Positions 37,060-48,260 of a stretch of DNA of 64,000 bases are shown here, piece by piece (position 1 is the stretch's first letter; every line of letters begins with the position of its first letter). The stretch is from Spisula solida. Its lineage: Eukaryota; Mollusca; Bivalvia; Venerida; Mactridae. The notes below the pieces were generated by a model. It had not been told where the DNA came from and searched no databases. It saw nothing but the letters and a program-made list of their open reading frames with translations. Both the position numbers and the translations under genes were made by a program. The DNA lies in assembly GCA_947247005.1 (NCBI GenBank), contig OX365949.1:6830001-6894000 (forward strand), given 5' to 3'.

Positions 37060-38189
37060 ATATGCCTATCATTCTACAAATATATACAATTCCACATAAT
37101 TTACAATGGTTAATGGTGACATTATTAGCATATTCAGGTATAATTGTATCAAATATATTGATATAATAATAAGCAATATAATCAATTTGTAAGTTTTAAC
37201 TTTATCATGCAACATAATCGGTTTAAATGTATGGTACATATATACACTCCTACTGTAATTGTAGTTATTCAATGAACACATATACATATATACAAAGTGA
37301 GAGAGAGTTATTAAAGTGAAATATACTACAGTACTAATTAAAATCATACATGATTGTCTTGCGTCTTATTTCGAAACTTTTCTGTAAGAACATAGATAGG
37401 TTTTTCTGGATAGTCTTATTATCAGATTTTAAAAGTTCAACAAATTTTGGTACATTTGGATGATTCCAGAAATATCGTTTAATATGACATTTTCTTATTT
37501 CGTGATATAGGGGACATTCTAATAAAAAGTGAAATTCGTCTTCTAGGGTATGACATGTATGACATTTTCTTTCATCGTATGGGATTTTATGTGGCTTGTG
37601 CCATCTTCCGGCCTCAACCTCTAACCTGTGTGCTGAGACACGGAATCTAGTGAGCGCAAACCTGTTTTTATCAAAATTAATGTTATCTAAGTAAGAATGA
37701 AAGTTGAAACTACAGAATAATTTATAAGTTCTTGCCCTTGTCGAATTTTCTACTTCGTTATTCCAAATTTGTAAATAATTATCTTTTACTCTTTGTTTAA
37801 AAATAGACAGAAACAATTTACTGTTAGCGACATTCTGATTAATCCATACCTCTGAAAACCCTGAAGTATCTAAAATATGTTTAACGGACTTTGCCCAAGA
37901 TTTCTTATTTGGATACAATTCCAAGTCTTTAATCATCATATTGTAGGTAGCTTTAATGTATTTTGTATCTGAGCACTGTACAACTTTTAACCAATATCTA
38001 ATAACATTAACTAAACATGTAATTTTAAGTGGGTATCGCCCTAATTCTCCATATATAAAATTATTCTGTGTTTGGGATCTAACGCCCATAATTTCTTTTA
38101 AAAATTGTAATTGGATGCGTTCTATTTGTATTACGTCATTGATACCCCATATCTCAATCCCAAATATATATACATTTAGTGAATTTTAA
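37060..38189 (-). mobile_element. 5'-truncated LINE, C-terminal part of ORF2 plus 3' UTR
   Basis: The minus-strand frame is open from the truncation point at about 38186 to 37334. It starts NSLNVYIFGIEIWG, a segment that follows the reverse transcriptase in invertebrate LINEs, and continues with YGELGRYPL. Counted from the Met at 38089, residues 176-192 form a CX2CX7HX4C motif (CHTCHTLEDEFHFLLEC), then PLYHEIR, WNHPNVPKFVELL and a basic end. No stops interrupt about 280 codons, so this is a fairly young insertion. The 3' UTR is AT-rich and runs to about 37060. It interrupts unit U4. It shares its CCHC layout but little sequence with the fragment at 18050-19029. Confidence 0.88.
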
Positions 38190-38354
38190 AAAAAAAGTTA
38201 CAGAGGCATTATCAGAACTTTCTGAATGCCCCTCGTACATACCATCATGGTTCAAGCAACAATTATTTGTACACGTATACAATGTTACTCTTACTTCACA
38301 ATCGACTTAAAGTACAATCTGTAACATCATTAAGATAGTTTCGATACAATGTGG

Positions 38355-38580
38355 GTTCTTTAAACATTGTACTTTTGCAAAACTGGAAGGAAAGTACGAT
38401 TTCATTAAAAAATAAGCATTGATAAAATACGAATAGATATTGATATTTTGTATTCAAGACGTAAACATAGGTCCCTGAGGAATAGAAAATGTCATTGTTT
38501 CAGAAAACATGCCTCTGCTATCACCACCACTGATGAGACATATACTCAATATCAAATAAGTGAATCAGAAATAGTTTTAT
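38355..38580 (+). pseudogene. Acceptor-like site and exon-like piece, U4 copy
   Basis: GTCATTGTTTCAG precedes AAAACATGCCTCTGC at 38504, matching the U1 and U2 copies. In-frame stops occur soon after (KTCLCYHHH then two stops). Confidence 0.3.
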
Positions 38581-40172
38581 TAAGAAAAGAAAATGTATTC
38601 TTTGATGGATGTGTCCTAAATTATTACAGCGATGTCACAGTTATATTTGTTCTATTTGGTTTTTGCAATTCGACAAAAACGGTTCATTAAGGTTTAAAAT
38701 ATGGTGAAAGAGCAAGTACAAAGCCATGCCATGTCATTCTTGATCACCTTATGTGTCAGTGTGTGAAGATAAATATATTTTGTGACTAATCGGTCTTTCA
38801 GGAGATGACATAGTAAGTGTACTTACTATATCTCGTTGTCATTTGTCGTCATGACTTGTATGTCAGATAAACGCTCAATAACACATGAGCCGTTCTCAAG
38901 GAAATTTTAAAACTGTCTACATTTTCAGTTACGTCGCAAGTTTGACGTCATTTGAACAATATTTAACGTAACGTAAAGAGGCATTTCACAAACCAAGTAT
39001 TTGATAGATTTTTGACGTCAACATTTAAAAGTTGTATCGCTTTTCAGAATTACATTCTTATTTCGATAAAACATATTAAAATTGTCATTAGAGTAGAATG
39101 GCATAATATAAGGCCAACAAATCAGCCTAAGTGGTGAGCTAGCTTTTCACTGAGGGGATGTGATGGTGTATGTCCGTCCGGCACGTTACAGTATTTAACC
39201 ACTAACCCCTCTTTTGTCTCAATATGGGTACCTTTCTAAAGTAGTTCACCATAGCAACGACAGAATATATTTTAACATAATTCATGTGAAAATAATACAC
39301 TTAGAGATAGTACTATATTAACGAGGAGCATAAAATTAAATCGAAAAGCATAACTTTTTTCTCATTTGAGAGCCTTTTCTTAACCTAAAAGCATTATAAC
39401 TATAGTGGGCAAATGTTTCAACTAGGCTATTTTTTTAATTTTCTCCCAGTATTTCATTATTTAGTTGTGTTCTAAAATATAGATAAACATATTTCCTGGG
39501 TATCACTATATGTTTTAATTTAACAAAACTGCTTTGTAAAATTCAATGAACCATACAAGGAGATATAACCTAATTTTTACAATCGTTTTAAGTGATTTTG
39601 ACTGTTTTTAATACTATCGATGGAATATAAGAAAAGCGAATGGGTCTAGTTGGAACATTTGCTCAGAATATAACATTATTACTATATATCGTCACTCCGT
39701 CCGGTTATCCTGGCAGTCCTTAGAAATAAAGAATAACAGTTATAATAAGCTGAATGTCGTAGTTTTTACCGAATGACCAAGTTCCAAGTTATATGGTCCA
39801 TCCAACAACAATGATGCCTTGCAGCAAAACAACAGCTTGAAGAACATACGTCTATTGTGTTCAAAATTGTGATTGTTCGAGTACATTGTAACTTTTAATG
39901 CCACCTATGTTACATTTTACAATTACTAGCACATTTTCGATAATTTTACATCATGTGCTGGTTCATACACCAAATTATATTACGGCAGGCTGACATATTA
40001 TATGATAGACGAACACAAGCGTGTTACAGAATTGCATTCAATATTGTAAGGTAACACTACTTAAGAGTCAGACATGTCGATGCCCTGTGTGTGCGTATTG
40101 TAAATCATTGTTGTAGCAAACATATACATTTCTAATTCGCTTATAACATACTTCTAAACTGACATTGTATGT

Positions 40173-40232
40173 TTTAATGTTTTCTGTGGTCGGCTGGTTA
40201 AGTTGAGTGCTGGCTTCCCTGTCCGACTTAAT
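40173..40232 (-). repeat. Family R head fragment, minus strand
   Basis: On the minus strand it reads GGACAGGGAAGCCAGCACTC, AACTTAACCAGCCGAC and CACAGAAAACATTAAAACAT. Confidence 0.75.
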
Positions 40233-40841
40233 ATTATATTTTTGTTTGCCATTAGGTTAAATTCTTTAGCACCAAATGAATATTATCCGTGTTTGTTACA
40301 ACGCCTGAAACATGTTGAATATATTTGTACGTAAATCAAACAAAGTGTTTGTACATTTAGTGATCTAACCAGGTATATAGAGTCAATACAGTAATCCTAA
40401 TTCGTTGTTTTTAGCCGTTTAATGAACCAGCATACTCGTTACAGAACCCGCTAATTCTGCAACAACAACAACAACAGTACACAAGACCTTCATCTATAAA
40501 CATCTCACTTACCCACATCATGATGATATCAATATAACACAGTGTATACTGATCAAATTTAACATGCATGTATATACATGGTATAAATCAGAAGAACGGA
40601 TGCATCTTTCTAAGCATGAATTTACATATACGACATATTCAACAACACGTGTATCATAATTGTTGGTCGTGAAATTAACTGTGATTGCATTGACATACCG
40701 TATTTATTCTATTAAACTACTGGCATTGTTTATTTATTATTCGTGTTGAAGGAGATTCGGCGCTAATAGCACATGTTGTCTGTGAATCGAGCTTCAGAAT
40801 GCAAAAAATGCTTTGACTTTGGTAAGCTACTGTACCTGTCA

Positions 40842-41575
40842 TACGCGATGGCAGGGTACTGGGTTAAACTATTTAGTTAGCGCTGACAGGGTATAGGGTT
40901 ATACCATTTAAAGTAAGCGATGGCAGGGTGCAGGGTTATACTAGTTAAAATTAGCGGTGGTAGGGTGCAGGGCTATATTATTTACAGTAACAATTGCAGG
41001 TGCAGGGTTATACTATTTACATTTAGCGATGACAGGGTGCAGGGTTATATTATTTACAGTTAGCGTTGGTAGGGTGCAGGGTTATACTATTTAGTGAGTA
41101 GTGGCAGGGTGCAGGGTTATACTATTTACAGTTAGCGATGGCAGGGTGCATGGTTATACTATTTGCAGTGAGCGGTGGCAGGGTGCATGGTTACATTATT
41201 TACAGTGAGCGGTGGCAGGGTGCATGGTTATACTATTTACAGTGAGCGATGACAGGGTACAGGGTACAGGGTAATACTATTTACAGTGAGCGATGGTAGG
41301 GTGCAGGGTTATACTATTTAAAGTTAGCGATGGTAGGGTGCAGGGTTATACTATTTAAAGTTAGCGATGGTAGGGTGCAGGGTTATACTATTTAAAGTTA
41401 GCGATGGTAGGGTGCAGGGTTATACTATTTAAAGTTAGCGATGGTAGGGTGCAGGGTAATACTATTTAAAGTTAGCGATGGTAGGGTGCAGGGTTATACT
41501 ATTTACAGTGAGCGATGGTAGGGTGCAGGGTTATACTATTTACAGTGAGCGATGGTAGGGTGCAGGGTTATACTA
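40842..41575. repeat. 37-bp minisatellite, about 20 copies
   Basis: The unit is AGCGATGGTAGGGTGCAGGG followed by TTATACTATTTAAAGTT, with AAAG/CAGTG variants. The left third is more diverged and has length changes; the right third contains runs of near-identical units, so growth was most recent there. It lies in the distal half of U4 and has no counterpart in the other units. Confidence 0.95.
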
Positions 41576-42489
41576 GTTTTTGTGATTCTTAAACTTTTCA
41601 CACCTCCTTTGATACCTGCTATGAAGTCTTGTACCGGTTTAGTTCTTGTTCAGTTTTATGTTTGGCACTGTGACGTATATTTATGGTCTTGGTATTTTTG
41701 TTGTTTTTTTCGTGTGTTCCTTTTTTGCCATTCGTGCAATGCTGTTTTTATTGAGTTATGCCTTCGGGTGTATCATGATATTGTTCCGAATGTATTCGTA
41801 CTCCCTCTAAAATGCCGTTAATTCACTTCGTTTGCTTTGGTTTATTTGATACTCTTATGTTAAAAGATTATATACATGTTTTGTTAGTTTTAAGATTAAA
41901 CCAGACACCTTTTTGAATCCGATCGCTGAGCGACCATTATTGTGAACCAAATTGCAATGTATGCTGCATTGTTCGTAAACTATGCCCCTATGTTGAGATG
42001 TTCAAGATTTGAGGAAGTTGAAAACATTTGTTTCTAGAATATTAAACAATTCTCCACAAAAACACGAGCAACATGATAGCGCATCTCATTTAGTGGTCCC
42101 AATGAAGTAGTTAATTTCGGAGACTCGGTGCTTTCATCTTATTTGATTTATGGTTATGAAATGTAAGGCATTAAACATCCGGGGAATAAAGTGTTATTAT
42201 TTAGAAAAAGGGGAAAGTTATTTTCACTGAAACATGAGAATAATTACATATTTTTCTGAGAAATTTATAATTCACCAAATTGGCTGGCAGGAGAACAGTC
42301 TGTCGTGCCATGGTCATATATGTCATTTTTCCAAGATGTATTCTCTCTTTTCTTTTCATGATAATAAAGTCCTGTCTTATTAAGAGCATCGACCATTTTT
42401 TCTCAGTATAACGTGACAATTATCGAGGAATGTCCAGAATGCCAGTAAAAATGTCCTAAATCAAAAGTGAATTAAACGTTTGCCTTAGC

Positions 42490-42860
42490 TTATCCTTTTT
42501 CTCTGGGAAATTGACTACCAGATCCCTATGCGTGTTTCAACTAATTTAAACGTTATGATTTCGTTCAATTGCAACAATTACTGAATTAAGCATTATTACA
42601 ATGTCACTGAGTATTCAGCACGAAGCATTAAGTTGCTTAGTTCAGTAAAGGCCGAACATTATTGTAATACGTTTTTTTTTTATAAATAGAAGATTAAATA
42701 CTTCAGAAATCTGTAAAAACCACCAACGTCAAATAAATACGTCGCAATAGTTTACTCAACATATTATAAGATATGCATGCTTAATGGCTACGTGAAATTA
42801 ACACATAGGAATACGACGCCATGTGACTGTAAAACTTTGTTTAAAATACAATTGCATTTA
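42490..42860. repeat. Stub of a fifth array unit
   Basis: TTGACTACCAGATCCCTATG and TTTAAACGTTATGATTTCGT (about 42511-42560) repeat the start of U3 and U4. Homology fades after CATGCTTAATGG at about 42777. The segment TTAATGGCTACGTGAAATT at 42780 recurs at about 43772 with its neighbours, so the foldback element lies between direct repeats. Confidence 0.6.
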
Positions 42861-42933
42861 AACACGATTTAAGAATGTAAGAAATATGTGCTTACTGTTA
42901 ATGGCAAATAAAATCAACGCAATATTCTACACA

Positions 42934-43687
42934 ATATACACTCAAGGACTTTAAAATCGTCCTAATTTAATGTCTAATATCGCTCAAAGTTTTTATGTTG
43001 TTGCAATATAATTTTACCTTTGTATGAATAGACGTGTAAATCAGTTTAGTTTGTAATAAAACCTTGTCTAATTATTCTTCAGAAATCCTGCCGGTGCACT
43101 CACCCTAGGCAAAAGTGTGGGATTTTCAATACAGGCTATGCGAGGCACTATACGCTTATTGTGCTCATATTTGTGAGATGGTGTAGGCCCACTAATTGGT
43201 CGAGTACACTTGTTAATCGTTTCATATCCTTTATTTAAGCATCTGCAAGTTTTCAGAATGCTGGTTTACTTTTACACACGCTCTAGCCTACCACATTTAA
43301 ACATGTTTAAAAGGATAAGATTTTGAATTGGCCAATTTTAGTAATAAACTTAAAACTTGATGCTTTTAAATGTCTGTGAATTCTTTTGTTATTAATTATA
43401 TTTACGCTTGTTTTAAACAAAAAAACAAACAGTTTTTTATTGAATATGAACGCAGGAGGTTTGTTTTAGGACTTCGTAGATGAATGTGAACCTGCATATT
43501 GGGATGAATTGCGCCCTTAGCCTGTATTGAAAATCCCACACTTTTGCTTAAAATAACGAGACAACCTTTCATTACAAACTAAACTGATTTACACGTCTGA
43601 AAAAATTGTATTGCAATAACATAAATACTTTGAGAGATATTGGGCTTTTAGTTAGGTGAGGCGTTTTTAAAGTCCGTGAGTGTATAT
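42934..43687. mobile_element. Foldback element with arms of about 170-200 bp
   Basis: Left arm 42934-43137 and right arm 43519-43687 are inverted copies: GTGTAAATCAGTTTAGTTTG against CAAACTAAACTGATTTACAC, and AAAAGTGTGGGATTTTCAAT against its complement. The outer ends are ATATACACTCAAGGACTTTA and its near-complement. The roughly 380-bp centre has no coding frame. The left arm carries about 24 bp (CTGCCGGTGCACTCACCCT) missing from the right. Confidence 0.85.
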
Positions 43688-43770
43688 CGATGGGTTGGCG
43701 GAAAACTATTGTAACTCACTATGTTTTATATTGGAGTTACAATAGTTTTCCGCCAACCCATCGATATACA
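43681..43770. repeat. Perfect 37-bp inverted repeat with a 16-bp loop
   Basis: TGTATATCGATGGGTTGGCG and the next 17 bases (43681-43717) are matched without mismatch by the complement at 43734-43770. Perfect pairing next to the diverged foldback arms points to recent origin. The outer seven bases overlap the foldback element's right end. A transcript would form a 90-nt hairpin. Confidence 0.95.
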
Positions 43771-44909
43771 TTATTCACGGTTAATGGCTACGTGAAATTG
43801 CAAAATTAATATGAATCCGATGCCATATGATTGTACAAACTATTTTAAAATACGATTTCGTTAAAAACTTCGGGAAATCAGTTTTTAGTATGAACTGTTA
43901 TTAATTCGACAGTTGTTCATACTTGATACCGGGTAGCATAGACTATATTCTATTTTATTACAGCTTGGATTCTTATTGTCAAAATATGTGTTGCTGACAT
44001 GATGTTATATAATAAATTTACCGTTATTGGTCTCCTGTTCTCCTATTCTCTGTATAATTTGTCTGGTTTCATTAATGATTCATGTAATATTAACAAAACA
44101 AATTAAAGTAAAAATAAACACATATACAGTATGGGCTACAGTGTTTACCGTACAGCTTAAAATATGTTGCGTATGATCCCTTGCAGTTAACTCTAGAATA
44201 ACCTTAAAACACATACGGTATGTGCCAATCAATGGAATGGTGCACATTCAAGCTGGCCGTGCATCTCTGAAAATATATTCACCGCGTTTGACGAACAAAT
44301 TGTTCTTATATGACACGTGACCCCCCTGTTTGTTTAGTATTTTATCAAAGATATAAGCCACATCTTTAATGAAATATGTCTGCCAACTGGCTAAAGACTT
44401 TAACATGATGTAATCTTGGGCTGACTATTGTAACTTTACAGTGACTTAAAGAACACGTTTATTTAATGGTTTTAAACCTTATACCCATTTACAGCAATTC
44501 ATAAAAGCATAGCTTATAGCAGTATCATTATAAGCAAGGCCACTTACGTTGAATGTGGTTGAATTAATCTTATCCAAAGCTAAATAACACCACTAACAAA
44601 TACAACTAGGGCGCTTCCGTTAATTAATAGAGATATACATTGTATTGATTCAAGTTTCAATACAATGTTGACAATTCCTGTTTTCCTGAAATTGATTTAA
44701 TCTATGGAATCAGAAAGATGTAAGGATTGTGTAAATTAACGGCAGCCAGGCATGTTTATTCTAAATTCTGACCGGTTCTGTCAATACATATTCAAATAAT
44801 TGAACTGACACGTTTCCGATAAGTTTTATGAGTATCGTCTTGCAGCACTAGGAAAATAAGACTTTCATCACGTGTGAAAGAGACAAACCGACATGTTTTG
44901 TATTCATGA
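43771..44909. other. No gene supported
   Basis: The first 90 bp repeat 42780-42860. A 12-bp inverted repeat (ACATTGTATTGA / TCAATACAATGT) lies at about 44637-44668. Nothing else recognised. Confidence 0.35.
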
Positions 44910-45085
44910 TTTTATGCCCCGGCATCTACCAATGCAGGAGGCATATGTTGATTGTCCCGTTCGTTCGTTCGTCCGTCCTCCGATCGATACCCGTCCGAAA
45001 ATGTTAACCAAAACTTTCAAGTTGTTGAAACTCAAAGGTTTTTTGAGTCCATCAATACATTGTTTTCAAACTTGGCATACTTGTT
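44910..45085 (+). repeat. Interspersed repeat with CCCCGGCATC start and GTTC/GTCC run
   Basis: GCCCCGGCATCTACCAATGC, GGAGGCATATG and TTGTCCCGTTCGTTCGTTCG followed by TCCGTCC, then AACTTTCAAGTTGTTGAAAC. I recall similar GGCATA...GTCCGTCCG sequences as common dispersed repeats in bivalve genomes, which supports the organism guess but cannot be checked here. Confidence 0.4.
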
Positions 45086-46810
45086 AACAATCATAAATAC
45101 CTAACATTATCAAAGTCTTGTATCACTAACCGACATTTCAACTAATTATGGCCCTTTAATGACTAAGATAGTGTTTATGGAAAAGGCTTAATAAGACTGC
45201 ATGTGATACATGTACGTATGTAGTGACGAATATTGTAATACAAACCCTCATTTGTTATCTTACATTTTAATCGTTTAAACTATTGTATTGTGTAGCAATT
45301 GAAGTTTAAATGAGTTTAGTTAGTAATGTTTTCGTAACTTTTCTATTGACAAAGTTTTATTCTCCGTGATTACGTATTTTTACGTAAAATGTGATTTATT
45401 ATTCCCCGACATAGAAGCGGACCTCGATACCTAGCTATAAGAATATATGACCATGTACTAACTGCCGCAAACCTATTAAAGTAACTCAGTAGCTCTTAAG
45501 CTGCGCTTTTTGTATTATTCTAAAAAACTTACATTTAGAAAAGGAAACAAATTGGAGGTTTCCCTAAAATGACAGCTAACAAATAATCCTAGAAAAACCT
45601 GGTGCCATTATGTCAGTCCAAGCTGTCCAAATAATGGAGTAAGAGAAATGAGGCCATCAACTGCACATTTATGATGATTCTTAATGACAAAATCCTACAC
45701 CAGCTGTATTCAGTAATCGGTTTGCCACCACGCGTGTGGGAAAACAGAATTGAATTGCCGCTTGGTCAAAACATTAACAAGACTTTGTGATAATATGCAG
45801 TTTTGTTTTCTTGTAGAACTTCCCTATGAATACAGATGCTGCATAAATACCGTGGACAGAATGTTTTAAATGTGCTTTTTATTTTCCTACAAGCTATAAA
45901 TCCTTCTGTCGCATATCAGTTAGACAGGTGTCTTCTGCCGTTGTTATCTTGTAATTGTTAACTATAATTGTGTAAGTCTAAAAACATTGCGCCTGTTATA
46001 TAAGGAAAACATCATTTACTTGCCGACATCTCGGCTTAATGGCGACTATGCAGCGACATAAGATTCAGTGTTCATGTCACTTGGTTGTCATGTACATATT
46101 GTTGTTACATTTACTGTTAACGAGCGTAATTGAGATATGTTACGCTTGATTGGTGAACTTTTTTCAGCCATGTTTGCTTGGTCGTAAAATCCTTGATCTG
46201 CAGGGTATTTGTAAGTTATATTATTCCATCGAGTATAGCGGTATTTTGGATTCTGAGACAATTACCAACTACTTATGTTTCATGTCACCTACGGGATTAT
46301 AGTTGATATCATAATGTATGCTTATCTGAGAGCAATATACTCTTGACTTCAAAGTAGTTTGTGATATTTTATCGCACAGGCAGGCGTATCAGGACGATTT
46401 ATTGTTTTGAACTCGTTAATATTCAATGTTATAGCATTCTGAAAACTGAACAGGGAGTTGTCTGAAAGTTTATATGGTACTAAATTTATTGAGCATGTTT
46501 TATGGCGTTTGCATATATATATGATAAAGGTTCATACAGTGTATACATGTACCAATACAAAACGCGTAAATGTACAGGAAAGACACGCTTTCAAGAAAAA
46601 TTAATGGGCCCAAACAAAGGAATTATTCGCCGAAATCGATCAAATGAATTCGTAATAGCGTTTGTTTCAATCGATACAAAATAAAATCGAAACTGGAAAA
46701 ACTATTACAACATAACTTTATTATATAATACAACAATGTTATAAGCGGTACCAAAATAGAATTCCCTACGCTAACAACAAACCTCATGGTGTTTCTTACA
46801 CTATGCAGCA
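45086..46810. other. No gene supported
   Basis: AT-rich DNA. The frames at 46502-46826 overlap on both strands and have no motif. Confidence 0.35.
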
Positions 46811-47070
46811 CAGGGGTGGTATTCACAGAGCATCTTAAGGAAAACTTATCATTTTTCTCAAATCTTACAATTTCCTTAAGTGTATCAGCTAAACAGAAAA
46901 ATCAAGATTATTATTTTTTAAAATAGTTTAGAAGAATTATGTAAAGAGCTACACTAATCACAAAAACATGCATTATTCTTCGTTTCTTGAGAAATATATG
47001 AAGCTCAGTTTTTTAACTTAAGTTTAATATTAAGTTTTTCCTTAAGATGCTTTAAGATTACCAGCACATA
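46811..47070. mobile_element. MITE-like inverted-repeat element, about 260 bp
   Basis: GCATCTTAAGGAAAACTT at 46830 is mirrored by AAGTTTTTCCTTAAGATGC at 47032-47050. The outer flanks (GGGGTGGTATTCACAGA on the left, TTTAAGATTACCAGCAC on the right) pair only loosely. The GGTATTCACAGAGCATCTTA end resembles a class of short animal DNA elements. No coding sequence. Confidence 0.6.
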
Positions 47071-48040
47071 CTGAATGTTCTTACCCTAGCAATTTATTAT
47101 TCCTGTAATCTTTGTTCTGGCAAAATGTCATAACATTTATCTTTGCACAAAATAATGCTTTTCTTCCGATAGCAAATGGGTTGTTAAATGTTGTCATATT
47201 TCAACACTTACTAGACAGTTCACATGTATTATGTGATAAAGTTTAGCACTTATCATTATCGTTTGTCAGGCAGGTAGACGTGTATATGACCACATTGCCA
47301 CTCATAAATAAATGTAGTTATGTTTTGTGTTTGGAAAAAGTGGTTCGTAAAGCAATGTACAAAATATCTTATTTATTCTATAATTGCAAGTCAAGATGTA
47401 GAAAACATAAATATGCAAAGTGTTATAATATAATTTAGTAACTTGTATATGGCTATTAGGCATATGTGCAGTCATTGGAACTGGGCGGCACGTTTATACT
47501 GAGATAAATGAATCATATTTCAACACACTAAAATACACAGAAGCTACAAAGCAAATGTAGTACTAGTTAAACATTATCACACGTTCTTTCTCTCTCTCTT
47601 AAAACGTTGTCACTAAGTACCATGAGCTTTCACACATGATGCTTGAATGGTGAGTGTAAGTATTCTTTGTAATTCCGTTTCCTGCACTTTGGTTCGACAT
47701 TAAACCACTTAGTACTCAAGCATGGTATTGCAGTCTATTGAATTAATATAATTAACAGTCACATAATTTTATGCACATACACGCTCCTGCTCTGTATCGT
47801 ATATCCGATAAAAATAACAATTCTATCTCAAGTACATGTTCAATTATTTGTTTTACGTCACATACTTATACGTAGTGTAAATTAACGACACTCAACGGTA
47901 TATCAGAACGGATTAAATTGTTTCGATTCATTATTTATGGCACTTGCCTGTGCGGTAGTTTCCTGATAGAGTCAAAAGCATAGTGTTTCTTTTGCGAATC
48001 TACGAATCAACATGCAGAACCTATGTCCAAATGATAATAG
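47071..48040. other. No gene supported
   Basis: AT-rich DNA with a short CT-rich run (TTTCTCTCTCTCTT) at about 47586. Confidence 0.35.
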
Positions 48041-48044
48041 AACA

Positions 48045-48260
48045 TCGGACAGGGAAGGTAGCACTCAACTTATTAAGCTGAGCACAGCAAAAATAAAAAC
48101 AGCACACACCACAAATACACGGCCCAAGTCCCAGCTGTCAACGAGCTGAATCACCTAGTTTCAGCTATATAAAAGCTGAATGCCCTAGCTGAATGACCTA
48201 GCTTCAACAGTAAAATGGCTGAAATACCTAGTTGTAGCTGTCAAAAGTCCTAAAAGGTTA
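48045..48260 (+). repeat. Family R copy
   Basis: Head CGGACAGGGAAGGTAGCACT, then AGCTGAGCACAGCAAAAATA, ACACCACAAATACACGGC, and repeated AAGCTGAATGCCCTAG / TTTCAGCTAT modules. Confidence 0.8.

Larger units (their letters stand above)
32130..42490. repeat. Array unit U4, expanded by insertions
   Basis: The proximal half (32130-36240) parallels U3: ACCAACTTCTCCCCTATATG at about 32201, GGTTCCGCGCATG at 33491, Cys-rich exon, MGxKEQ block, GAGTAGTCGGTACAATG at about 35847. After an unrelated stretch and a LINE (36240-38189) the distal half resumes: the TTTTGCAAAACTGG to CAG/AAAACATGCC piece at about 38365-38510, GCGTGTTACAGAATTGC at about 40020, and CTATGCCCCTATGTTGAG at about 41979. The minisatellite at 40842-41575 lies inside. 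Confidence 0.65.

Noticed and set aside
40842..41575. Second regular repeat array as CRISPR or coding repeat protein
   Set aside because: 37-bp units are contiguous with no spacers. 37 is not a multiple of three, and stops occur in the frames.
41552..41821. 89-codon plus frame after the minisatellite
   Set aside because: It starts inside the satellite and continues into T-rich DNA with no motif.
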